From Bradyrhizobium sp. AS23.2 (GTDB lineage: Bacteria > Pseudomonadota > Alphaproteobacteria > Rhizobiales > Xanthobacteraceae), in contig NZ_LGHM01000021.1 of assembly GCF_001908185.1 (NCBI RefSeq), positions 44,105 through 108,104 of the forward strand: DNA of 64,000 bases, given 5' to 3'. The notes beneath the pieces were generated by a model. The model searched no databases. It had not been told where the DNA came from and saw only the letters and a program-made list of their open reading frames with translations. The position numbers and the translations under genes were made by a program. Shown one piece after another: positions 42,967 through 53,193 of this stretch (position 1 is the stretch's first letter; each line of letters begins with the position of its first letter).

Positions 42967-43902
42967 TCACCCGATTTCGAATGCGTCGGCGGCAAGATGC
43001 GCGAGCTTGTCGTGCCAATGCTGCGCGATCTGCAATCGCGTTGGCACCCAGACGCGCTCGTGCTTGCCGATATAGCCGAGGAAGCGGATCAGGCCGGCGG
43101 CGCGGCCGGGCCGACCGGCGAGGCGGCAGTGCAGGCCGACCGACATCATCTTCGGCGCGGTCTCGCCCTCGGCGTAGAGCACGTCGAATGCGTCCTTCAG
43201 ATAGGTGAAGAACTGCTCGCCCTCGGCAAACCCCTGTGGGTTGATGAAGCGCATGTCGTTGGCATCAAGCGTATAGGGAATGACGAGCTGCTTGCCGCTC
43301 AGGCCCTTGACCCAATAGGGCAGATCGTCGGCATAGGAGTCGCAGAGGTAGAGGAAGCCGCCCTCCTCCATCAGGAGACGGTTGGTGTTGATCGAGGAGC
43401 GCCCCGTGTACCAGCCGAGCGGCCTTGCACCGGTCGCCTCGGTGTGGACGCGGATCGACTCGGCGATCTCGGCGCGCTCCTGCGCCTCGGTCATGTCCTT
43501 GTGCTCGATCCATTTCAGGCTGTGGCTCGCGATGTCCCAGCCCGCCTCCTTCATTGCCGCGACGATTTCCGGATTGCGCCTCAGCGCCGTGGCAACGCCG
43601 AACACGGTCGTCGGCCAGTTGCGCGCGGTGAACATCCGCCACAGCCGCCAGAAGCCGGCGCGCGAGCCATATTCGAACATCGATTCGATATTGGCATGGC
43701 GCTGGCCCGGCCAGGGCTGTGCGCCCAGCACGTCGGACAAAAAGGCTTCCGAGGCGCGGTCGCCATGCAAAATGTTGTTCTCGCCGCCTTCCTCGAAATT
43801 GACGACGAACTGCACCGCGATCCGCGCATTGCCAGGCCACTGCGGATGCGGCGGGTTGCGGCCGTAGCCGCGGAGATCGCGCGGGTAGCGGGCGTCCGTC
43901 AC
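42967..43902 (-). CDS. puuE: PuuE-type allantoinase (polysaccharide deacetylase fold)
   Basis: 311 aa from GTG 43902. YPRDLRGYGRNPPHPQWPGN, AVQFVVNFEEGGENNILHGD (NFEEG motif), SEAFLSDVLGAQPWPGQRHA, FEYGSRAGFWRLWRMFTARN, AAMKEAGWDIASHSLKWIEH and ARPLGWYTGRSSINTNRLLM are characteristic of PuuE. This is a metal-independent allantoinase opening allantoin to allantoate. Seven bases before the OHCU decarboxylase gene, in one minus-strand operon. Confidence 0.9.
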   Translation of the reverse strand: MTDARYPRDLRGYGRNPPHPQWPGNARIAVQFVVNFEEGGENNILHGDRASEAFLSDVLGAQPWPGQRHANIESMFEYGSRAGFWRLWRMFTARNWPTTVFGVATALRRNPEIVAAMKEAGWDIASHSLKWIEHKDMTEAQERAEIAESIRVHTEATGARPLGWYTGRSSINTNRLLMEEGGFLYLCDSYADDLPYWVKGLSGKQLVIPYTLDANDMRFINPQGFAEGEQFFTYLKDAFDVLYAEGETAPKMMSVGLHCRLAGRPGRAAGLIRFLGYIGKHERVWVPTRLQIAQHWHDKLAHLAADAFEIG

Positions 43903-44316
43903 TCAGACTTCCTCGAAGCGGATCGGCAGCGCGCCCTTCCACAACACGCTCTTGCCGAGGGGCGCGAGATTCTCCAGCCCCGAGGTCAGCGTGATGAAGT
44001 GATTGCCGGCGAGCTGGCCCATCTTGCTCGCGAAGTGCACGCCGCCATAGGCGAGCAGAATTTCGGTCTCGCTGATGCCGCCTGGATAGAGGATGATCTG
44101 ACCGGGCGCGGGATAGCTGGTGTGGTTCTCGTAGCCGACGCCGAAATCGAGGTCGCCGAGCGGCATCCAGACGCCTTCGCCGCTCCAGCGCACATGGATG
44201 ATGTGGCTTTCGAACGGCATCGCCTTGCGAAATGCAGCGACGGTCCTGGGTGCCAGTTGCTCCTCGAAGCGGGCATCGAAGGTGTAGTCGCCGGCGCGGA
44301 TAACGAGTTTGCTCAT
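43903..44316 (-). CDS. DUF3830 family (cyclophilin-like) protein
   Basis: 137 aa, ATG 44316. MSKLVIRAGDYTFDARFEEQ, APRTVAAFRKAMPFESHIIH, VRWSGEGVWMPLGDLDFGVG, YENHTSYPAPGQIILYPGGI, LAYGGVHFASKMGQLAGNHF fit DUF3830, small beta-barrel proteins repeatedly found beside purine/pyrimidine-ring catabolic genes; the reaction is unknown. It directly abuts puuE and is the first gene of the allantoin operon. Confidence 0.78.
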   Translation of the reverse strand: MSKLVIRAGDYTFDARFEEQLAPRTVAAFRKAMPFESHIIHVRWSGEGVWMPLGDLDFGVGYENHTSYPAPGQIILYPGGISETEILLAYGGVHFASKMGQLAGNHFITLTSGLENLAPLGKSVLWKGALPIRFEEV

Positions 44317-44389
44317 CTCATCTCTCTGGATCGGAGGCGATGGACCTCACGGGGAACTTTCAAGCAAAGAGCATTCCAGACCGGATCGC

Positions 44390-44404
44390 GCAAGTGGCGC
44401 GCCC
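44390..44404 (-). promoter_or_regulatory. candidate sigma-54 element for the allantoin operon
   Basis: Minus strand GGGCGC-GCCAC-TTGC has a perfect -12 TTGC and GG at the right distance, with two departures in the -24 box. Predicted start about 60 bases before ATG 44316. Confidence 0.35.
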
Positions 44405-44406
44405 CG

Positions 44407-44685
44407 TCACCTGCGGTCGTAGGACCAGCCGAAAATGCCGCTCCGCCGCACCTCCGGCTCGGGCTCGGCGGCCGGCGCGGGTGCCTCCTTCAGTTCAGCC
44501 TGCGGCGATGGCGGAGGCGGCGCCGGCAGATTCTCGCATTTCATCGAGTAGACCAGCTTGCCGTCCGCGGTGCGCCCGATCGGGGCACAAGGGTCCGGAT
44601 GCGCCGCCGAGGTCTTCGGAGTCAGCTTGACTTGCGCCGCCGCCGGCGAGGCGATCAGGAGAAGGACCAGCAGATATCTCGACAT
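44407..44685 (-). CDS. exported proline-rich hypothetical protein, 92 aa
   Basis: Signal peptide MSRYLLVLLLIASPAAAQVK; mature part has a probable disulfide (HPDPCAPIGRTADGKLVYSM then KCENLPAPPPP) and a Pro/Ala/Glu-rich tail ending IFGWSYDRR. ATG 44685 is preferred over 44706 because it starts the signal peptide. Function unknown. Confidence 0.55.
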   Translation of the reverse strand: MSRYLLVLLLIASPAAAQVKLTPKTSAAHPDPCAPIGRTADGKLVYSMKCENLPAPPPPSPQAELKEAPAPAAEPEPEVRRSGIFGWSYDRR

Positions 44686-44870
44686 CGTTGTCGCCCGGGA
44701 ACTCAATACGCCCCATTCAACCGGATTGCATGAGCCAAGTCCATCGGCGCTGCGGACGCCATTGCTGAATATTTAGCCGGGACCAAAAAATTGGCTCGCC
44801 CCATCGTGATCTCGCGATCCTCGGCACGATCTTTCCCGGCGCTGCGGGAGGTCGATCCGCTCGAATAACC

Positions 44871-46658
44871 CTAGGACAACGCGCCGAGCACGCCGCGCGT
44901 GGCCTTGTCGATCTCCTCGACATAGCGGCGGCGAGCGAAGGTCTCGGTGAGGAAGCCGACCACCTTGCGGCTGTCGGTGGAATCGACCACCGCCAGCATC
45001 TCGGCCTCCGCCTCGTCGAACACCGCCATCGCCGACTTCACGTTCATTTCCGGGATCAGCACGATGTCGATCAGGCGCGCGAGCTCGATCACCTGGATGT
45101 CGTCGGCGATGGTGTCGAGATCGCCCGAGAACAGATCGGGCAGCATGACGAGGCCGACGTACTCGTCGGCATTGTTGACGATGACGATTCCGGGCCGCGA
45201 TCCCAGCGCGAACTCGCGACGCACGGCAGCAATCGTCGTGGTCGAGGGCACCTTGCCGACGTCAGAGCGCATCAGTCGCTCGACGGTCAGGTTTCGCAGC
45301 CAACCGACGTCGTTGGCGCTCCGTATGGTCTCTCCGCGCAGATGCAGGCGCCAGGTCGAGAAAGAGTGTCCGAACATGAAGCGGACGCAGATCGAGGTGA
45401 CGATGCAGCCGGCCAGCACCACCGCGGTGACGTCGACGTTGCGCGTCATCTCGAGCACGAGGAACGACATGGTCAAGGGACCGCCGACGATGGCGACGCC
45501 GAGCGTCGCCATGCCGGTCAGCATCGCGACCAGCGGATCGATCGCGAAGTTCGGGCTGACCAGCAGGAGAACCCCAGCGAAGAATTTTCCGATCAGGCTG
45601 CCGACGAACAGCGAGGCGAAGAACAGACCGCCGCGGAAGCCCGAGGCGAGCGAGATCAGACAGGCCGTCAGCTTCAGGCCAATGATCAGCGCGACGAAAC
45701 CGATCGTCATGTCGTGAAAGAGATCGAGGATCATGGCGCCGTGGCCGGCCGCGAGCACCTGCGGCGTGACGATGGCGAAGCCGCCGACGATGAGGCCGCC
45801 GATTACAGGGCGGAACCAGACCGGCAGCCAGGCGAACAGGCGCTCGAACGTCGATGACGAGCGCATCACGGCGATACCGACGCCGCTGGTGACAAGCGCA
45901 AGCCCGATCAACGCCAGATATTGCTCGACGCCGACCGAGCTGACCTTCGGTATTTCGATCGAGTAAGGCGCGCCACCGAGCCATTGCGCAGTCAGGGCAC
46001 CCGCAAGCGAGGCTGCCAGGATCGGCGCCGCGCTGCCGACCGAGTAGACGCCGACGATCAGCTCGCAGGCGTAGAAGGCGCCAGTGATCGGCGCGCCGAA
46101 CGCCGCTGCGATCGCCGCGGCAGCGCCGCAGCCGACCATCAGACGCAAATCGTTGCGGCGAAGATTGAAGAACTTGCCGAGCAGCGAGGCGATGCCGGAG
46201 CCGATCTGAGTATAGCCGGCCTCGAGGCCGACGGAGGCGCCACAGCCGTTCGAGATCAGCGTCTGGCTCGACACCACCACACTGTCTCGCATCGACAGAT
46301 TGCCGCCGCGCAGCGCATTGGCCTCGATCGGGTCGACCGCGTTCGATATCTTCATCCGCCGCCGCGACCATTCCATGATGCCGAGCGCCAACCCGCCGAG
46401 TGCGGGAGCGGTCAGCGCCGCCCAGGGGGTCACGCGCGCATTGGCGGAAAGGCGGACGTCGACGGGAATGCCGTAGATCACCACGTGGGCAATCTGCGCG
46501 ATCTCGGCCATCAGCGTTACGACCGCGCCGGCCAGCGTGCCGATCACGAGCGCGAGCGGGATCAGGTAGAACTCGTTGCTGCGCAGGAGCGCGCGCAGCC
46601 GAACCATGGTGCGGTTCGTCCCCTTGCCGTCGACGAAATATCTGATCCGCGCGAACAC
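44871..46658 (-). CDS. ClC-family chloride channel/antiporter with C-terminal CBS region
   Basis: 595 aa from GTG 46658 (AGGACGG upstream). Membrane domain of about 400 residues with ClC selectivity segments: CGASVGLEAGYTQIGSGIAS (GxEAG carries the gating Glu; usual GxEGP is varied), AAIAAAFGAPITGAFYACEL, and LKLTACLISLASGFRGGLFF. The C-terminal part has CBS-type sequence (LMRSDVGKVPSTTTIAAVRR, VNNADEYVGLVMLPDL, VVDSTDSRKVVGFLTE). Moves Cl- across the inner membrane. Thirteen bases after the aldolase gene, likely one operon. Confidence 0.88.
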   Translation of the reverse strand: MFARIRYFVDGKGTNRTMVRLRALLRSNEFYLIPLALVIGTLAGAVVTLMAEIAQIAHVVIYGIPVDVRLSANARVTPWAALTAPALGGLALGIMEWSRRRMKISNAVDPIEANALRGGNLSMRDSVVVSSQTLISNGCGASVGLEAGYTQIGSGIASLLGKFFNLRRNDLRLMVGCGAAAAIAAAFGAPITGAFYACELIVGVYSVGSAAPILAASLAGALTAQWLGGAPYSIEIPKVSSVGVEQYLALIGLALVTSGVGIAVMRSSSTFERLFAWLPVWFRPVIGGLIVGGFAIVTPQVLAAGHGAMILDLFHDMTIGFVALIIGLKLTACLISLASGFRGGLFFASLFVGSLIGKFFAGVLLLVSPNFAIDPLVAMLTGMATLGVAIVGGPLTMSFLVLEMTRNVDVTAVVLAGCIVTSICVRFMFGHSFSTWRLHLRGETIRSANDVGWLRNLTVERLMRSDVGKVPSTTTIAAVRREFALGSRPGIVIVNNADEYVGLVMLPDLFSGDLDTIADDIQVIELARLIDIVLIPEMNVKSAMAVFDEAEAEMLAVVDSTDSRKVVGFLTETFARRRYVEEIDKATRGVLGALS

Positions 46659-46670
46659 CGCTTGCCCGTC

Positions 46671-47324
46671 CTAGCCTTCCGACATTCCGTAGCCGGCCAT
46701 GCGCTGGCGAACCCGTTCGATCTCGCCGCTCGAGAGCAGCGGCGGTGTCCCGATCTGGAGACAGCCGTGATATTGCCGCGCCAGCGTCTCGACCTCAACG
46801 GCGAGCCACATTGCCTTGTCCAGCGTCTTGCCGACCGCGATCATGCCGTGGTGGTCGAGCAGGCAGGCGAGCCGGCCCTCCAGCGCCCGCACCGCATGCT
46901 CGGAGAGTTCCGCTGTGCCGAAGGTGGCATAGGGCGCACAACGGATGCTGTCGCCGCCCGCGGCCGCGATCATGTAGTGCACGGGCGGGATCTCCATGCC
47001 CATGATCGCCAGGATGGTGCAATAGGTCGGATGGGCATGCACCACGGCGTTGACGTCGGGCCGCGACTTCAGGATGTCGCGATGAAAGCGCCACTCGCTC
47101 GACGGCTTCTGGCTGGGCGCATGCGAGCCGTCCATTGCCATGAACACGATCAGCTCCGGCGTCATGGCATCGTAGGGCACGCTGGTCGGCGTGATCAGGA
47201 GCCCATTTCCAAAACGCACGCTGATGTTGCCCGAGGTGCCCTGGTTGATGCCGAGCGCATTCATGCGGCGGCAGGCGTCGATGATGGCCTGTCTCTTGTC
47301 GAGCTCGTCCGCTGTCATCGACAT
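46671..47324 (-). CDS. class II aldolase/adducin family protein
   Basis: 217 aa, cytoplasmic zinc enzyme. LDKRQAIIDACRRMNALGIN, QGTSGNISVRFGNGLLITPT (phosphate-binding NIS region), SSEWRFHRDILKSRPDVNAV (active-site Glu), VHAHPTYCTILAIMG (HxH zinc ligands) and LLDHHGMIAVGKTLDKAMWL (third His). Similar to L-fuculose-phosphate aldolases in length. The substrate is open; no sugar kinase is adjacent. Confidence 0.85.
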   Translation of the reverse strand: MSMTADELDKRQAIIDACRRMNALGINQGTSGNISVRFGNGLLITPTSVPYDAMTPELIVFMAMDGSHAPSQKPSSEWRFHRDILKSRPDVNAVVHAHPTYCTILAIMGMEIPPVHYMIAAAGGDSIRCAPYATFGTAELSEHAVRALEGRLACLLDHHGMIAVGKTLDKAMWLAVEVETLARQYHGCLQIGTPPLLSSGEIERVRQRMAGYGMSEG

Positions 47325-47481
47325 CCCGATTTCCTGGCGATGGGCGTTTGTCAGACCGGAAGTACGTCAAAGCAATATGGCAGTGCAAGCGAAAGCGGCC
47401 TGGATCCGGCGCCGCCTCGCCGCCAGACCCGCGCCCCATAAAATGGGCCGTAAAATCAACACATTAGCAGATTGCCGCGCC

Positions 47482-47646
47482 CTACGACAGGCTCACCCGG
47501 GCGGCCGCGATGCCATTGATCACGAACTGCACCGAATAGGCCGCGAGCAGCATGCGGAGCACGCGCGAGAGCACGGCATTGCCGGTGCGCCCGAGGGTCC
47601 GCGCGATCAGGCTCGCGGAGACAAAGCACAGCATCGCGAGGAACAT
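47482..47646 (-). pseudogene. 3' remnant of a MarC-family membrane protein gene
   Basis: Minus-strand frame MFLAMLCFVSASLIARTLGR, then TGNAVLSRVLRMLLAAYSVQ, then FVINGIAAARVSLS, stop TAG 47482..47484. This is the last two membrane segments of MarC/NAAT proteins (TGxxxxxRxxxxxLAAxxVQFxxxGI). The 5' two thirds are gone; the sequence upstream on this strand belongs to a different remnant. Confidence 0.65.
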
Positions 47647-47661
47647 TTGCTTACGCAGACT

Positions 47662-47796
47662 CTTGATCGCCCGAGGGCGGCGAGGCTGCTTCAGGAGACG
47701 CTCGACGCGGAAGAAGCGACCGACGATGCGCTCACCGAGCTCGCCACTTCCGCCATCAATCTCGAAGCGGAAGACGAGTATCGCGCCGCCGCCTGA
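47662..47796 (+). pseudogene. 3' remnant of a YciE/YciF (DUF892) ferritin-like gene
   Basis: Plus-strand frame LDRPRAARLLQETLDAEEAT, then DDALTELATSAINLEAEDEY, then RAAA to TGA 47796. This is the last helix of DUF892 proteins (AAxLLQETLDEExATDxxLTxLAExxIN). Nothing upstream continues it; the MarC remnant on the other strand starts about 15 bases away. Confidence 0.65.
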
Positions 47797-47985
47797 TATG
47801 GGCGACGCGCCTCACTATTGCCTCCGGCGCCGCAGAACATCTCCGTGGCGTCGAAGCGTCTGACGGCAAGGGCCATCTCTGGTTCGGGGGGCCAGGCATG
47901 CTCCAAACGCGCGATGCTGGAATTCCGGGGAACCATCCCCATATGCTGGTTTTCCAATCGCAGCGCCTTCCCCCAGAGTTTGCCC

Positions 47986-48369
47986 ATGCAACCCAAAAAT
48001 CCCCTCGACTGGATGCTGTCCGAAGCCCTGGACTCGCTGACCCGCGCCGAACGGCTGCGGCAGCAGTTCGGCCGTCAGGAAGCCTGCTGGGAGCCGCCGA
48101 TCGACGTGCTCGAAACCGAGCATGAGCTCCTGATCCTGGTAGCGCTTCCCGGGGTCAATCCCGACAATGTCGAGACGGTGATCCATGACGGCGTGCTCGT
48201 CATCTCCGGCCAGCGCACCCTTCCGCCGGAGCTTCGCAACGCCCGTATCCACCGGCTTGAGCTGCCGCAGGGCCGCTTCGAGCGGCGCATCGCGCTTCCC
48301 GTTGGCCGCTACGCCATCAGCCGCTTCGTGATGGACGGCTGCGTCGCACTGCGCCTCGCCAAATCCTGA
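47986..48369 (+). CDS. Hsp20/alpha-crystallin family small heat-shock protein
   Basis: 127 aa from ATG 47986. The alpha-crystallin domain spans about residues 35-125: WEPPIDVLETEHELLILVAL, PGVNPDNVETVIHDGVLVIS, GQRTLPPELRNARIHRLELP, QGRFERRIALPVGRYAISRF. A holdase chaperone. Eight bases upstream of lon, so the two form a heat-shock operon in which the holdase and the AAA+ protease act on misfolded protein. Confidence 0.85.
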   Translation: MQPKNPLDWMLSEALDSLTRAERLRQQFGRQEACWEPPIDVLETEHELLILVALPGVNPDNVETVIHDGVLVISGQRTLPPELRNARIHRLELPQGRFERRIALPVGRYAISRFVMDGCVALRLAKS

Positions 48370-48377
48370 GGTCGATC

Positions 48378-50771
<2,394 letters not shown>

Positions 50772-50776
50772 ATGCG

Positions 50777-50932
50777 ATGAAGAAACTGCTGGAAAGAACA
50801 AGGCGATCGCGGAAGACGCAGCGGCTGCGTCAGTTACTGGACCGCGCGATCGACCGGGTTCGTGATGCACTGGCGGCACCGGAGCCGCGGCTTCAGCCGG
50901 TCCCGGTCCGGGTGAAGCGCCGCAAGGGCTGA
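50777..50932 (+). CDS. small basic protein downstream of lon, 51 aa
   Basis: ATG 50777 five bases after the lon stop, GGAGTG upstream. MKKLLERTRRSRKTQRLRQL, then LDRAIDRVRDALAAPEPRLQ, then PVPVRVKRRKG. Very basic, helical, ending before the strong terminator at 50969. It would be cotranscribed with hsp20-lon. Family unknown; short enough that coding is not certain. Confidence 0.45.
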   Translation: MKKLLERTRRSRKTQRLRQLLDRAIDRVRDALAAPEPRLQPVPVRVKRRKG

Positions 50933-50968
50933 ACCCCTCCGCTTCAGCCCTCGCGGTCGTCAAATATA

Positions 50969-50996
50969 AAAGGCCCCCTCCTTCGAGGGGGCCTTT
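50969..50996. terminator. bidirectional terminator between lon and HU genes
   Basis: AAGGCCCCCTC-type arm (50969..50980) pairs perfectly with GAGGGGGCCTTT (50985..50996) around a CTTC loop, with A-run before and T-run after. It serves the hsp20-lon unit on the plus strand and HU on the minus strand, whose stops lie 37 and 7 bases away. Confidence 0.85.
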
Positions 50997-51002
50997 GCGT
51001 TC

Positions 51003-51305
51003 TTAGCCCACAGCGTCCTTGGCGGCCTTGACCGGGCGGGCGCGGACGATCTTCCGGGCCGGCTTGGCCTTGAACATCATCTCTTCACCCGTGAACGGGT
51101 TGGTGCCCTTGCGCGCCTTGGTCGCGGGCTTCTTGATGACCACGAACTTGGCGAAGCCCGGCACCAGGAACAAGCCGTTCTTCTTGAGCTCCTTGTGACC
51201 GACGTCGGTCAGCGTCTCCATGACGCTCTTGACGTCGCGCTTGGAAAGCTCGGTGGCGGTCGCAATCTTTTCGATCAGCTGCGATTTCGACATTTGGGTT
51301 GGCAT
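51003..51305 (-). CDS. HU-family DNA-binding protein
   Basis: 100 aa, ATG 51305 with AGAGGAGA. MPTQMSKSQLIEKIATATEL, SKRDVKSVMETLTDVGHKEL, KKNGLFLVPGFAKFVVIKKP, ATKARKGTNPFTGEEMMFKA and a Lys/Arg/Ala tail (PARKIVRARPVKAAKDAVG). The GTNPFTGE arm motif is the HU DNA-bending beta arm with a variant of RNPxTGE. A nucleoid-associated protein; the basic tail is an extension over minimal HU. Confidence 0.9.
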   Translation of the reverse strand: MPTQMSKSQLIEKIATATELSKRDVKSVMETLTDVGHKELKKNGLFLVPGFAKFVVIKKPATKARKGTNPFTGEEMMFKAKPARKIVRARPVKAAKDAVG

Positions 51306-51535
51306 CGTGTCTCCTCTGATTCGTTGCCGGTTGCATATTAGACCAACCGGCGAAGGCCTATAGCCTTCTGCACAGTTTTGTCGCGATTTTACGGGCTTTT
51401 TTGCCCCCCTGTGGCAAAAACCCCTGCATTTTAGCGGCTTCCTGAGCGGACGGCGCCTCGGGCAGCGGTTTTTGCCTTGTTTCAAAGGCCCGCAAGCAGT
51501 CTTGCTAAAGCTGATTCGCTGCTTTCGACAAGCGA

Positions 51536-51564
51536 CGACCGGCCTCTTTGCCGGAGGCCGGTCG
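51536..51564 (-). terminator. terminator hairpin after the thiolase gene
   Basis: CGACCGGCCTC (51536..51546) pairs perfectly with GAGGCCGGTCG (51554..51564), 7-base loop, 23 bases beyond the thiolase stop on the minus strand. Confidence 0.6.
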
Positions 51565-51586
51565 CGATTCACCCTGAAAAATAAGG

Positions 51587-52819
51587 CTAGACGCGCTCTA
51601 TGATGACCGCCGGCGCCATGCCGCCAGCAGCGCACATGGTGACGAGACCGCGCTTGAGGTCGCGCCGTTCGAGCTCATCGAGCACCGTGCCGATCAGGAT
51701 CGAGCCGGTCGCGCCGATGGGATGACCGAGCGCGATCGAGCCGCCATTGACGTTGACCTTGGCGCGGTCGAGCTTGAGGTCGCGGATGTATTTTTCCGCA
51801 ACGACCGCGAAGGCCTCGTTGATCTCGAACAGGTCGATGTCGTCAATGGTCAGCCCCGCCTTCGCCAGCACCTTGCGCGTCGCCGGCACCGGCGCGTTCA
51901 GCATCAAGGTCGGCGAGTCCCCCATGTTCGCCATCGCGACGACGCGGGCGCGGGGCTTGAGGCCGTGGGCCTTGGCGTAAGCGGGCGACGCCAGAAGGAT
52001 CGCGGCGGCGCCGTCGACGACGCCGGACGAATTGCCGGCGTGGTGCATGAAGTCGATCTTCAGGTCCGGATATTTCTGCAGGATCAGGCCGCGATAGGTC
52101 GTGCCTTTGTCGTCGAGGGCGTAGTCGGCGATCGCGGGGAATGCCGGCTTCAGCGCGCCGAGGCCTTCCATCGTGGTCTGCGGCCGCGGATACTCTTCGT
52201 GGTCCAGCGCGAGGCTGCCGTCCTCGCGGTGAACAGGAACCAGGCTCTTCTTGAAGTGACCGTTCGCCATCGCATGCGCTGCGCGCTTCTGGCTTTCGAG
52301 CCCGAGCGCATCGACATCCTGACGCGTGATGCCTTCCAGCGTCGCGATCGCATCGGCACAGACGCCCTGGTGCGACTGCGGATGCCGCGCGCGCAGGCGC
52401 AGATTGCCGTTGTCCATCATCATCGGGCCGCCGCCGCGACGTCCCTCCATCGACATCATCTCGCAGCCGCCCGCGATGACGAGATCTTCCGCTCCCGACA
52501 TGATCGAGGCCGCCGCCATGTTGACGCTGGTGATGCCGGAGCCGCAGAAGCGGTCGAGCGTCACGGCGCTGGCACGCACATCGTAGCCCGCATCGAGCGC
52601 CGACATGCGGCCGAGATCGCCGCTTTGCGTTGCAACCTGCGCACTGCAGCCCCAGACGATGTCGTCGACGTCGGCGGTGTCGATCCCGGTGCGATCGGCG
52701 AGCGCGCGCAGCACGGTTGCACCGAGTTGCTGCGGATGAATGCCCGAAAGCGCTCCCTTGCCGGCCTTGCCGACGCCTCGCGGGGTCCGGCAGGCATCGA
52801 TGATCAGCGCGTCAACCAT
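51587..52819 (-). CDS. acetyl-CoA acetyltransferase (thiolase)
   Basis: 410 aa. Thiolase catalytic sites in order: nucleophile Cys in VTLDRFCGSGITSVNMAAAS, HHAGNSSGVVDGAAAILLAS, the NEAFA motif in LFEINEAFAVVAEKYIRDLK, GHPIGATGSILIG with catalytic His, and MCAAGGMAPAVIIE with the second Cys. Catalyses acyl-CoA condensation or cleavage; the phasin at 12 kb suggests a PHB-capable host, but no PHB gene is adjacent. Length fits FadA-like degradative thiolases as well. Confidence 0.9.
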   Translation of the reverse strand: MVDALIIDACRTPRGVGKAGKGALSGIHPQQLGATVLRALADRTGIDTADVDDIVWGCSAQVATQSGDLGRMSALDAGYDVRASAVTLDRFCGSGITSVNMAAASIMSGAEDLVIAGGCEMMSMEGRRGGGPMMMDNGNLRLRARHPQSHQGVCADAIATLEGITRQDVDALGLESQKRAAHAMANGHFKKSLVPVHREDGSLALDHEEYPRPQTTMEGLGALKPAFPAIADYALDDKGTTYRGLILQKYPDLKIDFMHHAGNSSGVVDGAAAILLASPAYAKAHGLKPRARVVAMANMGDSPTLMLNAPVPATRKVLAKAGLTIDDIDLFEINEAFAVVAEKYIRDLKLDRAKVNVNGGSIALGHPIGATGSILIGTVLDELERRDLKRGLVTMCAAGGMAPAVIIERV

Positions 52820-53193
52820 TGGCGTTGTCCTCTTGTTATGGATGTTGAGAGGCGTTGTGAATCAGGGGGAGAGTTGAGTCAATGCGCGCCGGCGCCGCCC
52901 CTCCTTGCAAAAAAACTGAAAAACAACCCCATGCAAAGTAGGCGCGCGAGCGACGGATCGGGCGCGGCGGCGCTGGCGAAGCGATTGATGCGTCGAATAA
53001 AACGGCGGCAGCCGCGCAATCTCCCCTCACCTTGCCCCCGCTTGCGCGCAGTGGTCGGATTTTACGCGCAGCGGAAAATTCGGATGAGGCGGAACTTCCG
53101 GAAAAGCGGTGCCAAACGGCAGCCCCTCACCCCGCCCCTCTCAGCGTGAGCGAGGCTCGTCGCGCCCCGCAAGAACAGGGAGAGGGCGAAAGA
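52820..53193. other. intergenic region with decayed repeat-like sequence
   Basis: About 370 bases with no gene. It contains GC-rich runs (CTCCCCTCACCTTGCCCC near 53022 and GCCCCTCACCCCGCCCC near 53124, closing with CAGGGAGAGGGCG near 53176) that look like degraded copies of CTCCCC-type palindromic rhizobial repeats. Confidence 0.35.

Noticed and set aside
10019..47662. An inversion linking the two head-to-head remnant junctions
   Set aside because: Inverting the segment between them would not rejoin any of the four broken genes (EAL, TpsB, MarC, YciF), so independent deletions fit better.
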